Assembly: GCA_038321545.1 (NCBI GenBank)
Contig: JBBQFB010000013.1
Coordinates: 1 to 34,055 of the forward strand
Source of the DNA: VFJZ01 sp038321545
Lineage (GTDB): Bacteria > Actinomycetota > Thermoleophilia > Gaiellales > F1-60-MAGs149
Direction of reading: 5' to 3'
DNA length: 34,055 nucleotides
The notes under the pieces were generated by a model. That model had not been told where the DNA came from, did not search any database, and saw only the letters and a list, made by a program, of their open reading frames with translations. Positions 14,770-21,530 of this stretch are shown one piece after another (position 1 is the stretch's first letter; every line of letters starts with the position of its first letter). A program made the translations under genes and the position numbers.

Positions 14770-15326
14770 GGTCGCGGGAGCGCGAGCTGATGGTCGAGCT
14801 GCAGCTCGCGGCGCGCGGTATCTCCGACGCTCGCGTGCAGGCTGCGATGGCGACCGTCGAGCGGGAGGTCTACGTGCCCGTCGACCACGCAGACGACGCG
14901 TACGCGGACGTCGACATCCCCGTCGGCTACGGCCAGGTGCTGCACCGCCCCGAGACGATCGGCCGCGCCCTCGCGCTGCTCGAGACCACCGGGTCGGAGC
15001 GACTGCTGCTGGTCGGCGCCGGTTCCGGCTACGCGGCGGCCGTCGCCGCGCTCCTGGTCCGGGAGGTGGTCGCGACGGAGCGCGTTTCGCAGCTCGCGGC
15101 CCGGGCTTCGCGCAACCTCGCCGGCGCCGTCCGCGTCCTCGCCGTCGACGGTACCCAGGGCCTGGCAGCTGCAGCGCCCTTCGACGCGGCGCTGGTGCTC
15201 GCGGCCGGTACCCGTGCGCCGCTGCGCGTGGCGCACGAGCTGCGGCCCGGCGGCCGGCTCGTCTACCTCGCGGCGGACGGCGATTCCGTGCTCGTGACCG
15301 CCGGACGGGAACCCCCGGCCGGGTAG
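14766..15326 (+). CDS. Short PCMT-like methyltransferase-fold protein
   Basis: This 186-residue protein is clearly related to protein-L-isoaspartate O-methyltransferase: MVELQLAARGISDARVQAAM (10-29), VGYGQVLHRPETIG, LLVGAGSGYAAAVAALL (SAM motif I) and PFDAALVLAAGTRAP. It is shorter than typical enzymes of about 210-220 residues. The canonical GQTISQP active-site segment reads GQVLHRP, so the catalytic serine position holds histidine. It may be a diverged paralogue with another or no activity. ATG overlaps the preceding stop as ATGA, so it is coupled to the phosphodiesterase gene. Confidence 0.8.
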   Translation: MRSRERELMVELQLAARGISDARVQAAMATVEREVYVPVDHADDAYADVDIPVGYGQVLHRPETIGRALALLETTGSERLLLVGAGSGYAAAVAALLVREVVATERVSQLAARASRNLAGAVRVLAVDGTQGLAAAAPFDAALVLAAGTRAPLRVAHELRPGGRLVYLAADGDSVLVTAGREPPAG

Positions 15327-15329
15327 ACT
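15324..15329 (+). promoter_or_regulatory. -10-like TAGACT overlapping the stop codon of the PCMT-like gene
   Basis: TAGACT is identical to the -10 of the DtxR-like gene. Its first three bases are the TAG stop of the upstream gene. It lies 47 bases before the GtrA start, leaving a short leader with the inverted repeat GCGCG/CGCGC. No clear -35 box is visible. Confidence 0.35.
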
Positions 15330-15376
15330 GGTCGCAGGGAAGCGCGCCCTCGCGCGCACGACCGATCTGCGCCAAC

Positions 15377-15829
15377 GTGACGCCTCCTGCCGACACGACG
15401 ACTGCCGAGCCGACCGGCGCCACCCGGATCGCGGTTGGTCTGCGCAACCGCGACAACTGGTGGCAGCTGATCCAGTTCGGCATGGTGGGCGCGTCGGGGT
15501 TCGTCATCAACACCGGCGTGTACGTGCTGCTGCTGCACGTCGGCACGCCCTACCTGCTCGCCGCGGCAGGCGCGTTCTGCGTCGCCGTGACCAACAACTT
15601 CCTCTGGAACCGCCACGCGACGTTCCGGCACCAGGCCGCCGACTCGCACGCGGGGTTCCAGGCGGCGCGATTCTTCCTGGTCTCGGTGATCGCCTTTCTC
15701 TGCACCGTCGGACTGCTCGCCGCGTTCGTCGAGATCGGCGGGATCGGCAAGATCGTCGGTCAGCTGGTCGCCGTGACGATCGTGATGCCCGTGTCGTTCC
15801 TCGGAAACAAGTACTGGTCCTTCAAGTGA
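15377..15829 (+). CDS. GtrA-family membrane protein
   Basis: The 150-residue protein has four predicted membrane helices typical of GtrA: QLIQFGMVGASGFVINTGVY (about 30-50), YLLAAAGAFCVAVTNNFLWN with the conserved N-F-x-W-N stretch, FFLVSVIAFLCTVGLLAAFV, and a last helix ending SFLGNKYWSFK. GtrA proteins take part in flipping polyprenyl-phosphate-linked sugars for cell-surface glycosylation. The GTG start was chosen because no other start lies upstream in frame. Its 3' end overlaps the glycosyltransferase-like gene in GTGA, supporting joint function on lipid-linked sugars. Confidence 0.9.
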   Translation: MTPPADTTTAEPTGATRIAVGLRNRDNWWQLIQFGMVGASGFVINTGVYVLLLHVGTPYLLAAAGAFCVAVTNNFLWNRHATFRHQAADSHAGFQAARFFLVSVIAFLCTVGLLAAFVEIGGIGKIVGQLVAVTIVMPVSFLGNKYWSFK

Positions 15830-17874
15830 GGTTGCTGGTCCTGGTGCTCGCGCTGGTGCTGCCGGCGTCCGCGGCGGCAGCGACCACGAAGCTCGACCAG
15901 CAGGCGATCGACCGGATCGCACGCGGCGACTCCCGCATGGCCGAGGTGCAGCGCGTGCACCCGCTGGCCATCTGGACCGCCACCTACCGCACGCCTTCCC
16001 GCACGTGGATCGCGCGGCTGCGGGAGCCGTCGCGCTCGATCCTCGCGACCGTCACCGTCCGTGACAAGGACAGCGTCGTGACCGCCGTCAAGGTGAATCC
16101 GGGCGCGCTCGACACGCAACTGCTGACGAAGAACCGCGCCGAGTCCGTCGCGGGCACGTCGCCGAAGGTGCGCGCCTGGTTGGCGCGGTACACGAGGGCG
16201 AAGGCCAAGATCACGTCGTCGACGTCGTTCGAGAACGGATCGTGGGTGCGCCACTGGTGGGCCAACGGCACCGAGGTGGCCCGCGTGCTGGTGAACGACA
16301 AGACGGCCACCGTCACGGCGGCCTACACCGGCCCGCAGGTGGCGTGGTCGATGGCCCGCGGCTCGAAGGGCGCGTTCGGCCGGCGCATCAACGAACCGTG
16401 GATCTTCGGCCCGCTGTTGCTCCTGTTCGTCGCGGGCCTGTTCGACTGGCGCCGGATCCTCTCGCTGCGCAACCTCGACCTGGTGGCGCTCGCGTCGTTC
16501 ACCGTCTCGCTCTGGTACTTCAACAAGGGCCTGGTGTTCTGGAGCGTGCCGCTGCAGTACCCGCCCCTGGTCTACCTCTTCGCCCGTCTCGTCGCGATCG
16601 GTTGCGGGCGCGCCCGGCGCGGTTCGTACACCACGCGCTGGCCGGTCTGGCTGATCGCCGGCCTCGCGGTGTTCGCGATGGGCTTCCGCGCCGGCCTCAA
16701 CTTCTGGTCGTCGAACGTGATCGATGTCGGCTACGCCAGCGTGGCCGGCGCCGACCGGCTGCTGTCAGGATCGATCCCCTACAACCACATGCCGAAGGTC
16801 ACCGGCACGCCGTGCGGCGCGAAGTACTCCGACGGCTCGTACTCCGCGTACAAGCAGGCGAGCGGCGCCTGCGAGTCCCCCGTGGAGCGTGGCGACACAT
16901 ACGGGCCGGTCATGTACTACGCGTACGTGCCGGCCACCGCAGCGCTCGGATGGTCGGGACGCTGGGACGACCTGCCGGCGGCGCACGGCACGGCCGTCGC
17001 GTTCGACGCGCTGGCCGCGGCCGGTCTCGCGTTCGCCGGATGGCGCCTCGGTCGCGGCCGGCTCGCGGCGACCCTGCTGTTCTGCTGGGCGACGTTCCCG
17101 TTCACGACGTACGCGATGTCGTCCAACTCGAACGACGCGGTGATCGCCGCGTTCGTCGCGTGGGCGATCGCGTTGTTCTCGTTCCCGTACCTGCGCGGGC
17201 TCATGCTCGGCTTCGGTGCGTGGGCCAAGTTCGCGCCGCTCCTGCTCCTGCCCGTCCTGCTGCGCGCCGGGCGACGGCCGGCCGCCGAGCCGCCCGAGTG
17301 GCCGTACGACGCCGCCGGGCCGCCGCTGCTGCGCAAGCCGACCCGCGCGCAGCGGGTCGTGCAGCGGTTCGGTCCGGGCGCGGGCGGCGGTAGGTTCCTG
17401 CTCGGGTTCGGCACCGCGACGATCGTGGCGTTCGGCATGCTGGTCGTGCTCGATGGGCCGTCAGCGCTTCAGACGTTCTACACGCGCACGTTCGGCTGGC
17501 AGCTCGATCGTCCGTCGCCGTTCTCCGTATGGGATTGGGGCGGCTACCCCGGCTTCCCCGACCTGGCCGTGCCGCAGAAGGTGCTGAAGGCGGGCCTGGT
17601 GGCGCTCGCGATCGGCCTCTACTTCGTGCCGAAACGCCTCGACGCCGTCCGGGCAGCGGCGTTCTGCGGCGCGCTGCTGATCGGGTTCCAGCTCGTCCTG
17701 ACGCACTGGTTCTACCTCTACATCCCGTGGTTCATGCCGTGCGTGGCAGTGGCCCTCTACGCCGGAAGGCCGGGGTTGGCACCGGAGCGTGAGACCGCGC
17801 CGGTACCGCTAGGAGTCGCCGTCGAGCGTCGAGACCGCGTTCCAGGCCCGCTCGCGCATCGCCTGCCTGCGTGA
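15826..17874 (+). CDS. Polytopic membrane glycosyltransferase-like protein (GT87/GT-C type)
   Basis: The 682-residue protein has a signal-like N-terminus (MRLLVLVLALVLPASAAAAT), then an extracytoplasmic domain of about 170 residues. About ten membrane segments follow from residue 185. The loop FWSSNVIDVGYASVAGADRL, then GDTYGPVMYYAYVP, looks like the first acidic loop of GT-C/GT87 mannosyltransferases that use polyprenyl-phospho-sugars. Coupling to GtrA by GTGA agrees. The N-terminal domain was not recognised. The last 25-30 residues (about 655-682) are polar and Arg/Pro-rich and overlap a small antisense reading frame, so the 3' end may be a run-on. Confidence 0.8.
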   Translation: MRLLVLVLALVLPASAAAATTKLDQQAIDRIARGDSRMAEVQRVHPLAIWTATYRTPSRTWIARLREPSRSILATVTVRDKDSVVTAVKVNPGALDTQLLTKNRAESVAGTSPKVRAWLARYTRAKAKITSSTSFENGSWVRHWWANGTEVARVLVNDKTATVTAAYTGPQVAWSMARGSKGAFGRRINEPWIFGPLLLLFVAGLFDWRRILSLRNLDLVALASFTVSLWYFNKGLVFWSVPLQYPPLVYLFARLVAIGCGRARRGSYTTRWPVWLIAGLAVFAMGFRAGLNFWSSNVIDVGYASVAGADRLLSGSIPYNHMPKVTGTPCGAKYSDGSYSAYKQASGACESPVERGDTYGPVMYYAYVPATAALGWSGRWDDLPAAHGTAVAFDALAAAGLAFAGWRLGRGRLAATLLFCWATFPFTTYAMSSNSNDAVIAAFVAWAIALFSFPYLRGLMLGFGAWAKFAPLLLLPVLLRAGRRPAAEPPEWPYDAAGPPLLRKPTRAQRVVQRFGPGAGGGRFLLGFGTATIVAFGMLVVLDGPSALQTFYTRTFGWQLDRPSPFSVWDWGGYPGFPDLAVPQKVLKAGLVALAIGLYFVPKRLDAVRAAAFCGALLIGFQLVLTHWFYLYIPWFMPCVAVALYAGRPGLAPERETAPVPLGVAVERRDRVPGPLAHRLPA

Positions 17875-17973
17875 GTCGAGCTGGATCTGGGCCACCTCAC
17901 GGCGGCGCCAGGCCTCGATGTTGAAGATCACGGCGAGTGCCGCAATGGCACAGGTCGCAGCTGCAATCAGCAT
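17809..17973 (-). CDS. Possible 54-residue single-helix membrane protein
   Basis: On the minus strand ATG 17971-17973 opens 54 codons ending in TAG at 17809. The product has one hydrophobic helix (LIAAATCAIAALAVIF) followed by a charged amphipathic helix (NIEAWRRREVAQIQLDSRRQ) and an acidic end. This composition looks like a real small membrane protein. An in-frame TGA lies just upstream of the ATG, fixing the start. It overlaps the 3' end of the convergent glycosyltransferase-like gene by 66 bases. No ribosome-binding site or -10 is evident, so it remains a candidate. Confidence 0.4.
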   Translation of the reverse strand: MLIAAATCAIAALAVIFNIEAWRRREVAQIQLDSRRQAMRERAWNAVSTLDGDS

Positions 17974-18211
17974 TCTGGTGCAGCATGTTCACCGCGTCGG
18001 ACGGATTCCCTTCACGACTCGGTGAACTCGGGTGTGGATGGGGTCAGCTGCTCCGAAGCTGCGCAGCCTTCAAGGGCTGCGATCCGCGTCTGCAATCCGA
18101 GACGGCTGCTCTCTCGGCCTGAGCTTGGCCGAGGGTGGGAGCGTTCGTTCCACGCACTTTCTCGCACCACCTCACGCCGATGGAACCATCCACAAGAGCC
18201 CCGCCAGGCTC
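17974..18211. other. Intergenic stretch with hairpins, no gene seen
   Basis: This stretch is less GC-rich than its surroundings and has no credible reading frame. It contains two inverted repeats: CGCAGCC/GGCTGCG (18062-18081, 6-base loop) and CTCGGCC/GGCCGAG (18113-18133, 7-base loop). It ends at the -10 box of the cupin operon, so the hairpins are upstream of that promoter. They may terminate the glycosyltransferase transcript or belong to an unannotated RNA. Confidence 0.4.
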
Positions 18212-18217
18212 TAGAAT
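18212..18217 (+). promoter_or_regulatory. -10 element TAGAAT of the leaderless cupin operon
   Basis: TAGAAT ends 7 bases before GTG 18225. It is the closest match to the consensus -10 among the leaderless candidates here. Confidence 0.6.
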
Positions 18218-18224
18218 CTTCCGC

Positions 18225-18671
18225 GTGCGCCGGTTCAACATCTTCGACCCGGAGTTCGACCACTCGTCCGATCGGCCGGGCTATCGTTGGCGCGGGGCTC
18301 GCGTCGGCAAGCCGATCGGGGGCGTCGAGATCGGCGCCTGCCTGTACGAGCTTCCCGCGGGTGAGCGGACGTATCCGTACCACCTCCACCACGGCAACGA
18401 GGAGTGGGTGCTGGTGGTCTCCGGCTCGCCGGCCGTGCGCACGCCCGACGGTGAGCGCGTGCTCCGCGAAGGGGATGTCTTCTGCTTCCCCGCCGGTCAG
18501 AAGGGCGCGCACACGATCACCGGCCCCGGCACGGTCCTCCTGCTGTCCGAGAAGAATCTGCCCGACGTGGTCGAGTATCCCGACAGCGGCAAGGTCGGCG
18601 CCCGCACGGCCACGCAGCCCGGCGAGAACTTCCTGCGGACCGACGCCGTCGGCTACTGGGAGGGCGAGTGA
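18225..18671 (+). CDS. Single-domain cupin protein (first of a tandem pair)
   Basis: This cupin of about 148 residues has the core YPYHLHHGNEEWVLVVSGSP, then EGDVFCFPAGQKGAHTI. The HxH.. E pattern of cupin motif 1 is present, giving a likely metal site, and the last histidine of motif 2 is in GAHTI. The substrate is unknown; the family includes sugar isomerases, dioxygenases and binding proteins. The frame runs further upstream, but GTG 18225 was chosen because TAGAAT lies 7 bases before it and the upstream residues look unstructured. It is coupled to a second cupin by a GTGA overlap. Both end alike (VGYWEGE and IDYWDGEV). Confidence 0.85.
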   Translation: MRRFNIFDPEFDHSSDRPGYRWRGARVGKPIGGVEIGACLYELPAGERTYPYHLHHGNEEWVLVVSGSPAVRTPDGERVLREGDVFCFPAGQKGAHTITGPGTVLLLSEKNLPDVVEYPDSGKVGARTATQPGENFLRTDAVGYWEGE

Positions 18672-19132
18672 GCGACCCCGTCAACCTCCACGAAGTCGCC
18701 CTCGAGCGCAACCCCACCGACCCTGTCGGGTACCGCGACCGCGAGGCCCAGATCGGGCCGACGATCGGCGCCGAGCGGCTCGGCGCCTCGGTCTACGAGG
18801 TCGACCCGGGCGAGAGCGTCAACCCGTACCACTACGAGGGCGTCGAGGAGGAGTGGCTGCTGGTCCTGCAGGGCTCGCCGACACTCCGTGATCCCGATGG
18901 CGAGCACCGGCTGGTGGCCGGCGACGTGGTCGCATTCCCGGCGGGACCGGCCGGTGCCCACAAGATCACCAACCGCTCCGATGCGGTCGCGCGGATCGTG
19001 ATGCTGTCGACGATCCCGCGCGCAGAGATCAGCATCTGCGTCTATCCGGACAGCGACAAGGTGGGGGTGTGGCCGCCCGGCAAGCGCCTCCGGATGGCCG
19101 AGCACATCGACTACTGGGACGGCGAGGTCTAA
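18668..19132 (+). CDS. Single-domain cupin protein (second of a tandem pair)
   Basis: The 154-residue paralogue of the preceding cupin shares the same blocks: NPYHYEGVEEEWLLVLQGSP, then AGDVVAFPAGPAGAHKI and the ending IDYWDGEV. In motif 1 the second histidine of the first cupin is replaced (HYEGVEEE versus HLHHGNEE), so its metal site differs. The arrangement suggests a duplication followed by divergence, and a heterodimer or bicupin-like pair is possible. GTG overlaps the preceding stop in GTGA. The short palindrome GCCCGCGGGC (19133-19142) follows the stop and may terminate this and the convergent gene. Confidence 0.85.
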   Translation: MSDPVNLHEVALERNPTDPVGYRDREAQIGPTIGAERLGASVYEVDPGESVNPYHYEGVEEEWLLVLQGSPTLRDPDGEHRLVAGDVVAFPAGPAGAHKITNRSDAVARIVMLSTIPRAEISICVYPDSDKVGVWPPGKRLRMAEHIDYWDGEV

Positions 19133-19147
19133 GCCCGCGGGCGCGGC

Positions 19148-19924
19148 CTACGCGCTCCGCCTGAACAGCTCGATCGACGTTGCCTTGCCCGCGCCGTCGA
19201 GCTCCAGGACGACGCCTTCCAGGCGGACGTCGGAGTCGGCCGGCTCGCTCCGCTGGGGCAGCTGCGTCAGGAAGCGGCGCAGGATGATCTCCTTCTTGAC
19301 GCCGATCACCGAGTCGTGCGGACCGGTCATGCCGAGGTCCGACACGTACGCCGTGCCGCCGTCCAGTACGCGAGCGTCGTTGGTCTGCACGTGGGTGTGC
19401 GTCCCGACCACGGCGCTCACGCGCCCGGCCAGGTGCCAGCCCATCGCGACCTTCTCGCTGGTCGCCTCGCCGTGCATGTCGACCAGCACGAACGGCGTCC
19501 GCGCAGTTGCCTCGGCGACCAGGCCGTCGACGATCTCGAACGCCGACCGGGCCGGCTGCAGGGTCAGGCCGCCGAGCAGGTTGATCACCGCCACCTGCGT
19601 GCCGTCGGCCGTCGGCACGAACGTGATACCGCGGCCGGGGAGGCTGGCGAGGAAGTTTGCGGGCCGCACGACGCGCTCCGCCGCGACCAGGTACGGGCCG
19701 ATGCCGCCGCGCCGCCACGTGTGGTTGCCGAGCGTGAGACAGTCGCAGCCCGCGTTCAGGAGGCGCTCCGCGAGCCGTCCCGTGATGCCGGCGCCGTCGG
19801 CGACGTTCTCGCCGTTCGCGACCACGAGGTCGAGCTCGAGCTCGGCCCGCAGCGGCTTCACGTGCGCCTCCACGGCGCGCAGCCCGGCGGGACCGAACAC
19901 GTCTCCGAGGAAGAGGACCCTCAC
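19148..19924 (-). CDS. ymdB: YmdB-family metallophosphoesterase (cyclic-nucleotide phosphodiesterase type)
   Basis: The 258-residue calcineurin-like enzyme of the YmdB/TIGR00282 family has di-metal motifs in order: LFLGDVFG (D8), ANGENVADG (E39, N40), LTLGNHTW (N67, H68), LVDMHGEATSEK and VVGTHTHVQTND. Bacillus YmdB hydrolyses cyclic nucleotides and influences biofilm and sporulation; Deinococcus homologues act on 2',3'-cAMP. Cellular role here is unknown. A long frame continues upstream, but GTG 19922-19924 starts the first strand (VRVLFLGDVFG) and overlaps the upstream stop in GTGA. It is probably co-transcribed with the M23-like gene. Confidence 0.9.
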   Translation of the reverse strand: MRVLFLGDVFGPAGLRAVEAHVKPLRAELELDLVVANGENVADGAGITGRLAERLLNAGCDCLTLGNHTWRRGGIGPYLVAAERVVRPANFLASLPGRGITFVPTADGTQVAVINLLGGLTLQPARSAFEIVDGLVAEATARTPFVLVDMHGEATSEKVAMGWHLAGRVSAVVGTHTHVQTNDARVLDGGTAYVSDLGMTGPHDSVIGVKKEIILRRFLTQLPQRSEPADSDVRLEGVVLELDGAGKATSIELFRRSA

Positions 19925-20811
19925 GGAATTGCGAGCACCGGCGTGGGACGCAGCTCGATGTGTGCGTGGTTGCCGGCATCGGCGGTGTAGCGGGAGAGCT
20001 CCATCTTCAGCACCTTCGACAGGTCGGCGACCGTCCCGAGCAGCGTCGGCTCCTGCGACGCCGTCACCTGTTGCCCGATCCGCAGCGCGGGGTTCACGAA
20101 GATGTGCGAGACGACCACCACGACACCCGGATCGGCCTGCGGCTGGATGGACAGCTGCGAGCCCCACGCGGCGCCGTTCAGGATCATCGGCGTGATGCCG
20201 ACGATGGCGCCGTTCACGGGTGAGTAGACCTGCGTGCCGGCGCCCGCGCCGACGTCGACGCTGGCCGTCGAGCCGGCCGCGATGAAGTAGTCGGGCCCGG
20301 TGGCGGTCGGGCCGACGATCTGGCGCTCGATACGGTCGACGATGCCGGCGTTCAGCAGCTTGCCGGACGGCGTCAGATCGAGCGTGTCCGACCCTCCCAT
20401 GCGGTGGTAGACGATCGCGGTGATCCGCCCGCGGTCGATCGGCACGTACAGGATCACGGGGCCGCGGGAGGCCAGCTTGAGCGGGCGCGGCGGCGGCGAC
20501 GGCACAAGCTGGCTGGCGGGCTCAGGTGCCGGCGTGACCAGCTCGACGGCCGGCGCGTTGTCGTCGCGGAGCGCCGATCCGAGCGTCACGGCCGAGACGA
20601 CGAGCACGATTCCGAGTGCGAGCATCCTGCGCGTGCGGCGCCACTGCGCCCCGGCCCGGACGGCCCGTTCGCGCTGCCGGCGCGGCGGCGCGGGCACGTC
20701 ATCGAGGCGGCGCGTGTGCCGCCTGGCATCGGGGTCGCGTCCCGGGTGCGCCTCCCCGGGGGGCTGCGCCACCCCGATCGACGCTGGCTCGTCGGGTCCG
20801 TGCTCGCTCAC
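19921..20811 (-). CDS. Membrane-anchored M23/LytM-like protein with incomplete metal site
   Basis: The 296-residue protein has a basic, Pro-rich cytosolic N-terminus (1-60), one membrane segment (about 62-80) and a Pro-rich linker. The outer domain's last 120 residues follow the LytM fold: GTQVYSPVNGAIVGI, VVSHIFVNPALRIGQQVTA and GNHAHIELRP. The HxH pair near the C-terminus is present (HAH), but the upstream HxxxD ligand pair reads around SVDVGAGAG with no histidine. The protein may therefore be a non-catalytic regulator of cell-wall hydrolases, like EnvC-type proteins. GTG start; TAGACT on the minus strand lies 10 bases upstream. Confidence 0.65.
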   Translation of the reverse strand: MSEHGPDEPASIGVAQPPGEAHPGRDPDARRHTRRLDDVPAPPRRQRERAVRAGAQWRRTRRMLALGIVLVVSAVTLGSALRDDNAPAVELVTPAPEPASQLVPSPPPRPLKLASRGPVILYVPIDRGRITAIVYHRMGGSDTLDLTPSGKLLNAGIVDRIERQIVGPTATGPDYFIAAGSTASVDVGAGAGTQVYSPVNGAIVGITPMILNGAAWGSQLSIQPQADPGVVVVVSHIFVNPALRIGQQVTASQEPTLLGTVADLSKVLKMELSRYTADAGNHAHIELRPTPVLAIP

Positions 20812-20821
20812 GGTGCTTCCG

Positions 20822-20831
20822 AGTCTATCGT
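20822..20831. promoter_or_regulatory. Overlapping divergent -10 elements, M23-like gene / ABC transporter
   Basis: AGTCTATCGT holds TATCGT on the plus strand (20826-20831, 6 bases before GTG 20838) and TAGACT on the minus strand (20827-20822, 10 bases before GTG 20811). The two hexamers share the central TA, the same geometry as at 779-788. Confidence 0.6.
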
Positions 20832-20837
20832 GCGTGC

Positions 20838-21530
20838 GTGACTGCGCCGCTGGTCGAGGCCCGCGCTGTCGGGCGGCGTTTCGGCGGCCGGACCGCGCTC
20901 CACGACGTCTCCCTGGCCGCCGAGCCGGGAGAGGTCGTTGCGTTGGCGGGCCCGAACGGCGCCGGCAAGTCGACGCTGCTCGCGCTGCTGGCTGGTGCGC
21001 TGCGGCCGTCGTCCGGCATCGTCGCGAGCGTCGGCCGAGTCGGCTACGTCCCGCAGCAACCTGCCCTCTGGCACCGCCTCACCGTGCGCGAGAACCTGCG
21101 GTTGGTCGCGCGGCTGGCCGGCGTCGGCGGCGTCGAGGAGGTGCTCGCGGCGAACGCGCTGGCCGAGATCGCCGACCGGCGCGTCGCCGAGCTGTCGATC
21201 GGCCAGGCCCAGCGCGCGAACGTGGCCGCCGGGCTGCTCGGCGACCCCGACGTGCTCCTGCTGGACGAGCCGACGGCCGCGCTCGATCCCCGGCAGCGGC
21301 GGCTGGTCTGGGAGCTCGTCGCCGCCGTGCCGGCCCGGGGCGGCGCCGTCGTGTTCACGACGCAGAACGTCGAGGAGGTGCCCCTGCACGCCGATCGCCT
21401 GGTCGCGCTGGCGGGCGGGGCGGTGGCGTTCGAGGGCAGCGAGGCCGAGCTGCGGGCCCGGGTCGGCGGGACGGACGGCGAGCGGTTCGAGGACGTGTTC
21501 GCGCGATTCCTGGACGGCGCCGCACCGTGA
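20838..21530 (+). CDS. ABC transporter ATP-binding protein
   Basis: The 230-residue ATPase of an ABC-2 exporter has Walker A AGPNGAGKST (37-46), Q-loop VPQQPALW (71-78), signature ELSIGQAQR (118-126) and Walker B VLLLDEPTAALDP with catalytic E144. At the switch position the usual histidine is replaced by Gln176 (FTTQNVEEV), which may slow or alter hydrolysis. The protein is compact, with few residues past the NBD core. GTG start supported by TATCGT 6 bases upstream. The 3' end overlaps the permease in GTGA. Confidence 0.9.
   Translation: MTAPLVEARAVGRRFGGRTALHDVSLAAEPGEVVALAGPNGAGKSTLLALLAGALRPSSGIVASVGRVGYVPQQPALWHRLTVRENLRLVARLAGVGGVEEVLAANALAEIADRRVAELSIGQAQRANVAAGLLGDPDVLLLDEPTAALDPRQRRLVWELVAAVPARGGAVVFTTQNVEEVPLHADRLVALAGGAVAFEGSEAELRARVGGTDGERFEDVFARFLDGAAP

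Noticed and set aside
17937..18122. A 61-codon plus-strand frame in the gap after the glycosyltransferase gene
   Set aside because: There is no ribosome-binding site or suitably spaced -10, and the product (MPQWHRSQLQ...) is not protein-like.
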